A DNA stretch of 64,000 bases from assembly GCF_018967645.1 (NCBI RefSeq), contig NZ_JAHLZF010000001.1, forward strand, positions 1 to 64,000, given 5' to 3'. Numbering within the stretch: position 1 is the first letter of the stretch; each line of letters begins with the position of its first letter. The notes under the pieces are model-generated. The model was not told where the DNA came from. It saw only the letters and a list, made by a program, of their open reading frames with translations, and searched no databases. The stretch is from Allobacillus halotolerans. GTDB taxonomy: Bacteria; Bacillota; Bacilli; Bacillales; Alkalibacillaceae. The position numbers and the translations under genes are program-made. Shown in pieces: positions 47,038 through 54,344 of the stretch.

Positions 47038-47058
47038 ATAACCAATGAAGTAGCTTAA
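46912..47058. repeat. 21-bp tandem repeat array (seven units)
   Basis: Seven units of exactly 21 nt start at 46912, 46933, 46954, 46975, 46996, 47017 and 47038. The conserved part is (A/G)TTAACACTGAAG with GAA at the same place in every unit; the last 7-9 nt vary. A decayed eighth unit may lie upstream (from about 46890). TATTATGTAAACT of the dispersed 32-bp family lies just after it at 47091. Confidence 0.88.
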
Positions 47059-47073
47059 TAATTTGTTTTAATC

Positions 47074-47104
<31 letters not shown>

Positions 47105-47120
47105 GCAAATAAATTTATTC

Positions 47121-47136
47121 ACTGATTGGGATCAGT
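47121..47136 (-). terminator. Weak hairpin downstream of the DprA-like gene
   Basis: ACTGAT / ATCAGT with a 4-nt loop; on the minus strand GAATAAATTTATTT follows. It is the only terminator candidate for the DprA-like/PRTase pair. Confidence 0.4.
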
Positions 47137-47165
47137 TACCTTTACTCCATCTCATTGTTGCAGAA

Positions 47166-48134
47166 TTAGAATAAAGATAACTGCTCATCATTCTTATCAG
47201 AATCGGAATCCTTCTTAGATTCTCCAACGCTATTTAGGCTTTGAATAAATTTCTCAAAGTCTTTTGGAGTAAATAACGGCATTGCTTGATTCTTTTCTAA
47301 TAATAATTGATTGCCACTAGCTTGATCATTATTTACAAGAAATTTATTCGGGTGATTTAAACAACCAAGTGGTTTTCTTTGTTTAAGACAAAAATCTACA
47401 GTATGCATGGTTCCGCCCTTAACATCGGTTTCAATTACAGCTACACCATCACTTACTCCACTTTGGATTCTATTTCTCTCAACAAAATAATTAGGTCTAC
47501 CTCTCACACCTAAGCCATATTCACTAAGTAAACATCCACCCGCAGCTATTATTTTATCTGCTAGCGGCCTGTTTTCCTTAGGGTATATAGGAGTATCTAA
47601 ACCCTGCGCTAGAACTGCTATCGTTTTCCCGTTAACTTCTATACAACCTTTATGGGCTAAAGTATCTATTCCTTTTGCTAAGCCACTTACTACAACTATT
47701 CCTCTTTCAGCAAAGTTCTTTCCAAATAAGTGACTACACGTACTTCCATACTCTGAGGGTTTACGAGTTCCTACAATTGCTACTAGTTTTTGATCATTTA
47801 AACAATTAAGATTACCTTTTGCATAAATTAATACGGGCGCATCCGGTATTCGTTTCAAGCGTTTAGGATACATTTCATCGCAGATCCCTATAACATGAAT
47901 GTTTAATTTTTTACATAGTTCAATTTCTGCTCTTGCTTTATCATTCGATTTTATTAATGTTTCCCATTCAGGGACTTTAATCTTGGAGTTGTTGTTATTT
48001 GTGTGCTTGATTAATCCCCATAATTCCTTTAAGTTGCTAGGTGTTTCTGTTGTAGTATGGATTATTTCAGTAACTTTCACTCTTCCTATACCTGGTAATT
48101 TTAACAAAGTAAGAATATGTTCTGTATGTAACAT
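47166..48134 (-). CDS. Divergent DprA/Smf-like SLOG-domain protein
   Basis: A 322 aa protein of the DprA/Smf family. A helix-hairpin-helix lies near the start (LLKLPGIGRVKVTEII), and the Rossmann-type SLOG domain spans about 105-270: VAIVGTRKPSEYG, SGLAKGIDTLAHKG, LAQGLDTPIYPKENRPL and RNRIQSGVSDGVAVIE. Two differences from housekeeping DprA: the usual SGSLITA loop reads KGGTMHTV, and no C-terminal winged helix is seen, the tail being DKNDEQLSLF. It lies 5 nt after a phosphoribosyltransferase gene. Canonical DprA loads RecA on incoming DNA; here a nucleotide-sensing or defence role is inference. RBS AGGAGG, 12 nt before ATG. Confidence 0.88.
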   Translation of the reverse strand: MLHTEHILTLLKLPGIGRVKVTEIIHTTTETPSNLKELWGLIKHTNNNNSKIKVPEWETLIKSNDKARAEIELCKKLNIHVIGICDEMYPKRLKRIPDAPVLIYAKGNLNCLNDQKLVAIVGTRKPSEYGSTCSHLFGKNFAERGIVVVSGLAKGIDTLAHKGCIEVNGKTIAVLAQGLDTPIYPKENRPLADKIIAAGGCLLSEYGLGVRGRPNYFVERNRIQSGVSDGVAVIETDVKGGTMHTVDFCLKQRKPLGCLNHPNKFLVNNDQASGNQLLLEKNQAMPLFTPKDFEKFIQSLNSVGESKKDSDSDKNDEQLSLF

Positions 48135-48139
48135 CTAGA

Positions 48140-48694
48140 CTAGTATCCTCCTGTCTCCCCAATTGCTAAACAATTGACCTTCTTTGCGCCATGATCTAAG
48201 AGGATCTTTTGACAAGCAAACAAAGAGTTATATGTTGTCGTTACATCATCTAAAATAAGAACTGTTTTTCCTTCAATTAAGTGTGAATTCTCTAAATGAA
48301 TCGATTGCAAGTGAACCTCTTGATTTCTGTCGCCTCCGTTTGTTAATTTTGCAATTTTAGAGTGTCTAACTAAACAAGAGGTTGCATCAACTCTATTGTT
48401 TTGTGAAGCGAGCTTTGTAGCTAATCTTTTTACACCGGAGTCTTTATTAGCTGGGATGTGAGAAGGTACATAGGTTAATAAAATATTATCTTTTAAATGG
48501 GGATTTAATAGATTAAAGAAATGGTTAATTGCTCCGGGTTTTCCTTCTTTTAAATCTAACACTAGGCCAGAAAAGGAATTGAAATTTGGATTTCTGACTA
48601 ACTTTCCCCACTCATTTTTAATCCGATAGGGATAATAAGTATTTAAAAATATTATCTGATTAGGATTATTATATTCCTCATTCAAAAATGGCAT
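48140..48694 (-). CDS. Phosphoribosyltransferase-like protein paired with DprA-like gene
   Basis: A 184 aa type I phosphoribosyltransferase-fold protein, ComF-like in its C-terminal half: VLILDDVTTTYNSLFACQKI (about residues 142-161) is the PRPP loop, and LLTYVPSHIPANKDSGVKRL resembles the ComF substrate-side region. Two departures: there is no N-terminal zinc ribbon as in ComFC, and the loop reads TTTYNS where catalytic enzymes have TTGxT. It is the first gene of a two-gene unit with the DprA-like protein. AGGGGAG precedes the ATG. Codon use is AT-rich. Enzyme, regulator or ssDNA-binding helper are all possible. Confidence 0.82.
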   Translation of the reverse strand: MPFLNEEYNNPNQIIFLNTYYPYRIKNEWGKLVRNPNFNSFSGLVLDLKEGKPGAINHFFNLLNPHLKDNILLTYVPSHIPANKDSGVKRLATKLASQNNRVDATSCLVRHSKIAKLTNGGDRNQEVHLQSIHLENSHLIEGKTVLILDDVTTTYNSLFACQKILLDHGAKKVNCLAIGETGGY

Positions 48695-48706
48695 AAACTC
48701 TCCCCT

Positions 48707-48765
48707 TCATCATACGTTCAATCATCATAAGTTCAATCATCATAAGTTCAGTGATTTTTATGATG
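48707..48765 (-). promoter_or_regulatory. 15-bp iterons forming the promoter/operator of the PRTase-DprA unit
   Basis: Three direct repeats at 48707-48721, 48722-48736 and 48737-48751; on the minus strand each reads (T/C)TGAAC(T/G)TATGATGA. TTGAAC resembles a -35 and TATGAT a -10, and adjacent units place the two 16 nt apart, giving overlapping promoters. CATCATAA (48739-48746) and TTATGATG (48758-48765) also form an inverted repeat, and ATGATGAA recurs at 48781. This suggests cooperative binding by a dedicated regulator, possibly one of the two products. Confidence 0.65.
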
Positions 48766-48873
48766 TCTTCTGTAATGTGTATGATGAAACCATTTTTGTT
48801 ATGAATCGTATAAAATTGATAAGGAAAAATTCATAAGATGCACTATTCTCTAACTTACTCTATCACTTTCAGT

Positions 48874-49620
48874 CTACTTCTCAAGATCACTCTCATTAAA
48901 CCATCGGACAAAATCCGTTGTTGTGGATCCACTGCTGAAGCCGTGTCCGTTTAATGAGTTTTCTGGAAAAGTTCTTTCATCAAATTCATTGTACGATGTC
49001 CAGCCAAAATAGATTAAATGATTCAAGCCCATGTGACTAAACAAATTCAACCCTTGTCTGTCTGGAATGGCTAAATTCGCAGTATTTTTATAGAAGGATT
49101 GCCAATCTTCAGGCAATGTAAACACGCCAAAGGAATTCTCTCCTACAGGAATCTCTCGTTCAATTTGTACCCGTGGTGTGTACATATGATTACCACTGGA
49201 AATTTGATAATTACGATCTCGAATAATGTAGTACTTCAGAGAGCTTAGTTCGTCTTTTGGGTTAAAGTTCCATAAAATATGGAACGTAGACGGTTTTTCA
49301 GCATCTATCTTCCACATAAGAGGTTCTCCGCTTGTATTTATGTGAATAGGTTCCCACTTTCTACTGCTCCACTCCCAGTAGCTGACCCCATATTTCTCAG
49401 ATTTAGATATAAACGGGACAAAAACGTGCTCACGATCCAATTGAATGGTGTCCTGGATTTGATCTACTTCAGCTTGAGGAAATGTTTCATTGATTTGCTT
49501 GACTAATTGTTCATCTGATAGAAACCCAGTTGGCTTGGAAAAATAGTACCAATAGATGAAGAAAAGGATAATCAGAATAAAGACCGGAGCAGTGATTGTA
49601 AATAATTTTCTTTTTGTCAT
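48874..49620 (-). CDS. Membrane-anchored protein of unknown function
   Basis: A 248 aa protein with one N-terminal membrane helix (residues about 7-27, ending in FIYWYYFSKP) and an extracytoplasmic domain rich in aromatic residues (YGVSYWEWSSRKWEPIH, HILWNFNP, FGWTSYNEFDERTFP). I do not recognise the family. Its ATG overlaps the stop of the upstream gene by 4 nt (49617-49620), so the two are translationally coupled and probably work together at the membrane. No signal-peptide cleavage site or catalytic motif is apparent. Confidence 0.82.
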   Translation of the reverse strand: MTKRKLFTITAPVFILIILFFIYWYYFSKPTGFLSDEQLVKQINETFPQAEVDQIQDTIQLDREHVFVPFISKSEKYGVSYWEWSSRKWEPIHINTSGEPLMWKIDAEKPSTFHILWNFNPKDELSSLKYYIIRDRNYQISSGNHMYTPRVQIEREIPVGENSFGVFTLPEDWQSFYKNTANLAIPDRQGLNLFSHMGLNHLIYFGWTSYNEFDERTFPENSLNGHGFSSGSTTTDFVRWFNESDLEK

Positions 49621-50330
49621 TGCTCTCCTACCTTTAATAATAATTCATCTGATCGAAAATAGTATTGACTCTCTGGAGTGGTTATTAGTAGACCTCTTCC
49701 ATCTTTCTCTATGTAAATAGCTGAACTCACTCCACTTCCCCACTTTGAATCGAATTCCGTCAAAAAGTATGGAAACCTCTCATCGATAGCTTCAGCTTGT
49801 GGAGTCATGCTGGTTGCGACTTCGTCGTACCACTTGTCACTATGAATCGCTGCCCTGTTTAAGTCCTTCAATTGCTTAGTAAACTCATTTTTATTAAACG
49901 AAAACTCTTCAGCAGATGGGTGGATTGAGATGACTGAAGCATGATCGGCATTCGCTATGTATGTAGAGAGTTGATCTTCCGGGTAAACGAGATGGTTGAG
50001 TGGAATAGTCAACAAAGAAGTGAAGAGAAAAATAAATTGACCCGCAAATCCAATCCAAGCAAAGGGACGATACATTTCCCATCTCCCTTTTTTGCCTATA
50101 AAAAAAACCATCAAAATCCAAACACCTAACGGCAAGATTGGTAGCCGAATCCAGGAACCGAATACCTCTAGATTGACCGTAAACGCTAAAATACCGATAA
50201 AAGTAACCACTAAAACCTTCCAAAAAGCCGGTTTCTCCTGCAATTTCTTATATGTAAAATAAGCAATCGCAAAAATAGAAAACCAAGAAATTATCGTAAA
50301 TATAGTTGTTATAACACTTACGTCTCCCAT
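49617..50330 (-). CDS. Polytopic membrane protein of unknown function
   Basis: A 237 aa protein with about four N-terminal membrane helices (residues about 5-115) followed by an extracytoplasmic domain of about 120 residues, which contains IYIEKDGRGLLITTPESQYYF. It is the first gene of a two-gene operon and overlaps the next gene by ATGA. RBS AGTGAGGTGA precedes the ATG. No match that I recognise. The pair lies between the PRTase-DprA unit and a 310-bp inverted-repeat element, all on the minus strand. Confidence 0.82.
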   Translation of the reverse strand: MGDVSVITTIFTIISWFSIFAIAYFTYKKLQEKPAFWKVLVVTFIGILAFTVNLEVFGSWIRLPILPLGVWILMVFFIGKKGRWEMYRPFAWIGFAGQFIFLFTSLLTIPLNHLVYPEDQLSTYIANADHASVISIHPSAEEFSFNKNEFTKQLKDLNRAAIHSDKWYDEVATSMTPQAEAIDERFPYFLTEFDSKWGSGVSSAIYIEKDGRGLLITTPESQYYFRSDELLLKVGEQ

Positions 50331-50398
50331 AAGTCACCTCACTTAAATCATGTGAACCTTTCATTATCGCAATGTATGTAATCACACTGTAAGTATGT

Positions 50399-50420
50399 GG
50401 TTCTCCAAGTAGAACCTTTT
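50399..50420. other. Small hairpin upstream of the membrane-protein pair
   Basis: GGTTCT / AGAACC with a 6-nt loop, followed on the plus strand by TTTTGATTC. It lies in the leader of the minus-strand operon. It could be a weak plus-strand terminator or a leader structure. The rest of 50331-50512 shows no gene. Confidence 0.3.
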
Positions 50421-50512
50421 GATTCACTAATATTATATTACCTTTATTTGTAAGCTTGTTACTCCCTTGATGAAACCAGTATAACAGTCGGTACTAAAAA
50501 TGTTTTCAAAAA

Positions 50513-50822
50513 AATAAGAGGCTGGGACAAATTAAAGTTTTACACTCAGAAACACGAATAGCAATCTAACTTAGCGTAGGAAATATACGGAGACTTCTGC
50601 GGTCAACTAAATGCGGCCACGTCCTGTGGCCAACGTTGACACTAGCCCGTCCTGAGCGTCGGGAGCAAAAGCCTAGGTGAGACCCCGCAGTGCGAAGCAC
50701 GAGGAGGCTCAACAGCTGCCCGCGAAAAGCGGAGTATATTTCCGAAGCGGATATTTCCGGATTACTAAATTATATTATTCGTATCTGAGTCAACTTTGAA
50801 GGTTTAGTCCCAGCCTCTTATT
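50513..50822. repeat. 310-bp element with perfect 16-bp inverted termini
   Basis: AATAAGAGGCTGGGAC (50513-50528) and GTCCCAGCCTCTTATT (50807-50822) are perfect inverted repeats. Inside, GGAAATATAC pairs with GTATATTTCC, GTCAAC...GTTGAC encloses GGCCAC-gtcct-GTGGCC, and GTGC-gaa-GCAC forms a further hairpin. GC content is clearly above the surroundings. From memory, elements beginning GAGGCTGGGACA and containing GAGACCCCGCAG recur in many Bacillaceae genomes. The sequence has no open frame, so it behaves as a mobile or structured-RNA repeat. It may also terminate tatA transcription, 31 nt away. Confidence 0.75.
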
Positions 50823-50853
50823 ATTTGCTCGTTCTGTATAATCAAAGTCTATC

Positions 50854-51096
50854 TTATGAATGGTTGTCTGTTTTTTGATCGACATTTTCAGAGGACTGAT
50901 CTTCTTCAGTTTCATCTTTTGCATCTTTTTCGTCTTTTTCATGTTCACTTATTAAGTCATTCGTGGAGTTTTTGAATTCTTTCAATGTTTGACCCGCTGC
51001 TTTACCGAATTCAGGTAATTTTTTCGGTCCGAATATAACTAATAATATAATAACGATCAAAATTAATCCCGGTATACCAATTTGAGTGAATCCCAT
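50854..51096 (-). CDS. tatA: Sec-independent protein translocase TatA
   Basis: An 80 aa pore-forming subunit of the twin-arginine translocase: N-terminal helix ([19 protein letters not shown]), the [11 protein letters not shown] hinge, an amphipathic helix ([16 protein letters not shown]) and a very acidic tail. No tatC is adjacent, so it is an isolated TatA; Bacillus genomes often carry several. RBS GAGAGGTG precedes the ATG. The 310-bp inverted-repeat element lies immediately downstream. Confidence 0.93.
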   Translation of the reverse strand: MGFTQIGIPGLILIVIILLVIFGPKKLPEFGKAAGQTLKEFKNSTNDLISEHEKDEKDAKDETEEDQSSENVDQKTDNHS

Positions 51097-51211
51097 TTAT
51101 TACACCTCTCTTGCTGAAATGACGTATTCTTATCCTTACTTATCTAATCATAACATCAAATAAATTCAAGCTAAAGAAATATCTTAATTCATACATTAAA
51201 TTTAGATAAAA

Positions 51212-51244
51212 CAGAACTTCTATTTATTATGGATAGAAGTTCTG
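51212..51244 (-). terminator. Terminator of the DUF2188 gene
   Basis: A 12-bp perfect stem CAGAACTTCTAT / ATAGAAGTTCTG; on the minus strand TTTTATC follows. It could also act on the plus strand. Confidence 0.8.
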
Positions 51245-51293
51245 TATTTTGCTAGAAGAATCCAATCACGTTTAATTAGAGTTATTTAAAATA

Positions 51294-51518
51294 CTATCCT
51301 CTAGGTGGAAATGGATCGTTGCCGTAGCTATTTGATTCGCTGATTTTTCCATTGCGGTTATGAATGACGTGTTCTGTTTCATCATTTTTAGCTTTTTCAC
51401 GTCCTGCTTCAACAGCTAACCCTTTTGTTTCATATAAATCTATCGTTTTACCATCTTGAACGTTTTTCCACTCACTACCATTCGGCACTGTGTGAACGGT
51501 TGGATTGTTATTTGCCAT
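51294..51518 (-). CDS. DUF2188 protein
   Basis: A 74 aa protein of the DUF2188 family: HTVPNGSEWKNVQDGKTIDL, AGREKAKNDETEHVIHNRNG and the Gly/Pro-rich end NDPFPPRG. It forms a small beta-alpha-beta module found widely in bacteria, with no known function. RBS AATGAGGTGAAGG precedes the ATG. Monocistronic with its own terminator. Confidence 0.85.
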   Translation of the reverse strand: MANNNPTVHTVPNGSEWKNVQDGKTIDLYETKGLAVEAGREKAKNDETEHVIHNRNGKISESNSYGNDPFPPRG

Positions 51519-51692
51519 AATCCTTCACCTCATTTTTATGATGATATTTATTATTTTCCCGTTCAAATGGTGGAAATAACGATTTATCGTGTTAAATTCA
51601 TATGACAAAATATATTTATTTCTGGTCCGATCTATAAAATGTGTCTTAACCGCTCAAACACCCTAACCTATTCTCAACTTCTTTTTCTTCAC

Positions 51693-52943
51693 TCACCAAT
51701 TTTTCCGCCAAGGACGAGGGTCTTTGTATGATTCGATAACGATTGGTGATTGTTCTGGTTTCGTCGTTCTTTTCTTCTTAAATCGCATAAACAACAACCC
51801 AGCAACAATCAGTATGCTGCTAAAGAGTATAGTGTACATAATGATTCGCCATAATCCAGGTCCATCAGAACCTGTTGGATTTGGGTTGGCTTCCCCTCCT
51901 GCTGTTGAACCGTACACTGGTTTATCATCCGTCATGGTTTCTTCTATTGGAAATTGATATTCAAAAATCAGTTCATTGGCTTTATTTTTAATGGACAAAA
52001 GGCCGTCTGTGTTGATCTGAGTTGTCCAATCTTGTCCCTTTTTAACAGTAAAATTGATTGTTTCATCTAAAATATATTGCTCGCCTTCTTCATCTGTGAA
52101 TTCCTTACCGGCTGGTATTGTTTCTGTCTGGAATTGATATCCATATTCAATCAATCGCTCAGTATCCATATATGCATGCCTCGGATGTTCTGCATTAAGT
52201 GTGACTACGACTAACTCAATCTCATCATTTTCAGCAGTTGTTGACAGAGTAAATCCAGCATCGTCAGTGTAGCCATTTTTCACGCCTGTTACATCATCTC
52301 GTTGCAAAACAAGCTGGTGGTGATTCCGTAGGGTTGTATCCCAGCTTTCTCCTACCCATTTTAATTCTTTCGTCCCGACGATTTTCCGGAATGTTTGATT
52401 CTCCATCGCATAGGCAGTAATCCTTGCCATATCATGAGCAGTTGTTACGTGTTCAGGATCCGGTAGTCCATGTGGGTTTTTAAACGTAGAGTCGGTTACT
52501 CCAACCTTTTCTTGGACAAACTCAGTCATCCGCTCAGCGAATGCTTCTTCTGAACCATCGAGATGTTCAGCAATGGCAATTCCTGCATCATTTCCGGAAT
52601 TAATAAGCAACCCCTGGATAAGTTTTTCTAGTGTTACCTCTTCCCCCTCTTCCAAATAAACGCGTGTCCCTTCGGCTTCCCGGGCATTTTGGCTGACGGT
52701 TACGATGTCCTCCAAATTGCCTTCTTTAATCGCAAGCAATCCACTAACGATTTTTGTGATGCTGGCTGGGTACATTTCTTTGTCTTTTTGCTTTTCATAG
52801 AGAATAACGCCTGAGTTGGCATCCATTAAAATGGCTGACTCACTGTACAATTCGAGTTCTTCTTCAGTGTGTGCATAAATAGGACTACTCCAAAATAACA
52901 AGGAAGTGATCATTAATATTGAAATGATTCTCAGTATATTCAT
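51693..52943 (-). CDS. D-alanyl-D-alanine carboxypeptidase (S11, DacF-like)
   Basis: A low-molecular-weight penicillin-binding protein that trims the terminal D-Ala of peptidoglycan stem peptides. The 416 aa protein has a signal peptide (cleavage likely after PIYA, residue 24), the nucleophile Ser61 in PASITKIVSG and the SGN motif in LINSGNDAG. The third motif, usually KTG, reads KNG (TGVKNGYTDDAG). A C-terminal membrane helix (about 365-388) follows a Gly/Pro-rich linker, so the protein is anchored at both potential ends. Monocistronic. Confidence 0.9.
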   Translation of the reverse strand: MNILRIISILMITSLLFWSSPIYAHTEEELELYSESAILMDANSGVILYEKQKDKEMYPASITKIVSGLLAIKEGNLEDIVTVSQNAREAEGTRVYLEEGEEVTLEKLIQGLLINSGNDAGIAIAEHLDGSEEAFAERMTEFVQEKVGVTDSTFKNPHGLPDPEHVTTAHDMARITAYAMENQTFRKIVGTKELKWVGESWDTTLRNHHQLVLQRDDVTGVKNGYTDDAGFTLSTTAENDEIELVVVTLNAEHPRHAYMDTERLIEYGYQFQTETIPAGKEFTDEEGEQYILDETINFTVKKGQDWTTQINTDGLLSIKNKANELIFEYQFPIEETMTDDKPVYGSTAGGEANPNPTGSDGPGLWRIIMYTILFSSILIVAGLLFMRFKKKRTTKPEQSPIVIESYKDPRPWRKNW

Positions 52944-53122
52944 CAGAAGGCTCCTAAAATTGATCGATTTTTGTCGTTTTCATCTACTAAAAGTATAAGG
53001 AATCAAAACATATTGTGCAATTGCTTATCAAGGAAATTCAGATTATTATGATCTGATTCAATTGGTATAAGATGCGCTGGTACATCCAAAATATAAATAA
53101 CAATATAAAAGTAGGTGGTTGA

Positions 53123-53716
53123 ATGGTTGTTGTCTGGGAATCGCTTTTGATGGTTGTTGCAGGATTATTTTTGTTGCGTTTTGCCGGCAGAAAATCTATA
53201 TCACAAATGTCACTCGCTCAAACAGTTGTCATGATTTCGATAGGGTCCATTATTATTCAACCCATTGTAGAGTCGAGTGTTTGGCGGACGTTGTTAGCTG
53301 CTTCAATGTTTATATTGGCGTTAATCGTGATGGAGTATTTACAAGTAAAATTCAATTTCATGGAAAACTTCATTACAGGTAAATCAAAAATCGTGATTGA
53401 GCAAGGTGAATTAAAAACGAAAAACATGAAAAAATTACGTTTTACTGCCGATCAGTTGGAAATGCGATTGCGTCAACAAGGAATTAATCGGATTAGTGAT
53501 GTGAAAACAGCGACACTTGAACCCAATGGACAGCTCGGCTATGAATTGTTTCCGGATGCAAAACCAATTACTGTCAGAGAGTTTAAAGAATTAATGAGTT
53601 TGTATACAGGCTTACAAGTTCAACAAAATCAAAATAATCATCAACAAACATCCAATATTTTTGATGAAATGAAAAAGAATGTCGAGACGCCACAGTCTCC
53701 TGATCATCTAAAGTAG
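53123..53716 (+). CDS. DUF421 membrane protein (YetF family)
   Basis: A 197 aa protein of the YetF/DUF421 family, spore-germination-associated in some Bacillus paralogs but of uncertain function. It has two or three N-terminal helices (residues about 3-80) and a cytoplasmic domain with the signature LRFTADQLEMRLRQQGINRI (about 105-125), then a Gln/Asn-rich tail. RBS GTAGGTGG precedes the ATG. The gene is followed by the DUF2512 gene after 84 nt. Confidence 0.87.
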   Translation: MVVVWESLLMVVAGLFLLRFAGRKSISQMSLAQTVVMISIGSIIIQPIVESSVWRTLLAASMFILALIVMEYLQVKFNFMENFITGKSKIVIEQGELKTKNMKKLRFTADQLEMRLRQQGINRISDVKTATLEPNGQLGYELFPDAKPITVREFKELMSLYTGLQVQQNQNNHQQTSNIFDEMKKNVETPQSPDHLK

Positions 53717-53800
53717 ATATTGATTTTTCCATACTATTGAAAGAATAACTTTTGATGAATTTCAAAAGCTATAGGTAAATATCGGGAAGGAGTTAGCTAA

Positions 53801-54235
53801 ATGAATCATTTCAGTTTAATTTTAAGCAAATTTGTTGCGATGTTGGTTTTACTGTATATTATCCTCGGAATTATATTCGGTGTGAATTTCATGAGTGTTT
53901 TTTGGGTCACTTTGACTTTTTCAATCGTTTCTTATCTAATTGGCGATTTGCTTATTTTACCAAGAACCAATAATATGGTTGCATCAGTTGTAGATTTCGT
54001 TATGAGTTTTGCGGTAATTTACTTTTTAGTGGATGCGTACGCTTTTGAAGGAAACTTATTTACGGCAAGCCTGCTATCTGCAATTGGGGTCACTTTATTC
54101 GAAGTGTTTTTCCATAACTCGGTCCAGACTCAAATGGAAGAAGAAAACAATGTAGACAGACGGAGATATAATTTACAAACAGAGGTCTCAGAAGAAATTG
54201 ACCCACTCATTGAGGATGAGAATCGGACTGATTAA
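53801..54235 (+). CDS. DUF2512 membrane protein (YndM-like)
   Basis: A 144 aa protein with four predicted membrane helices (residues about 8-105; GDLLILPRTNNMVASVVDF is a family hallmark) and an acidic cytoplasmic tail (EEIDPLIEDENRTD). It matches the YndM/DUF2512 family of spore formers; function unknown. The start follows GGGAAGGAG. A strong terminator follows. Confidence 0.87.
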   Translation: MNHFSLILSKFVAMLVLLYIILGIIFGVNFMSVFWVTLTFSIVSYLIGDLLILPRTNNMVASVVDFVMSFAVIYFLVDAYAFEGNLFTASLLSAIGVTLFEVFFHNSVQTQMEEENNVDRRRYNLQTEVSEEIDPLIEDENRTD

Positions 54236-54246
54236 TAATAAAGGAT

Positions 54247-54284
54247 AATCACTTCTGTCCTAAAAAAACAGAAGTGATTTTTTC
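54247..54284 (+). terminator. Terminator of the DUF2512 gene
   Basis: A 12-bp perfect stem AATCACTTCTGT / ACAGAAGTGATT with a 9-nt loop and TTTTT. Confidence 0.9.
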
Positions 54285-54344
54285 CTATAACCATTCACCT
54301 ATGTCATACATACAATAAAACGATGACATAAGGAGGTATAAAAT

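Noticed and set aside
48707-48751. Iterons as a plasmid-type replication origin
   Set aside because: No replication initiator gene adjoins, and the repeats sit directly in promoter position of the PRTase gene.
50513-50822. Insertion sequence
   Set aside because: Inverted termini are present but there is no transposase frame; no target-site duplication could be established.
51724-51957. Plus-strand ORF opposite the carboxypeptidase gene
   Set aside because: Antisense to the coding region for the linker and C-terminal helix, without RBS.
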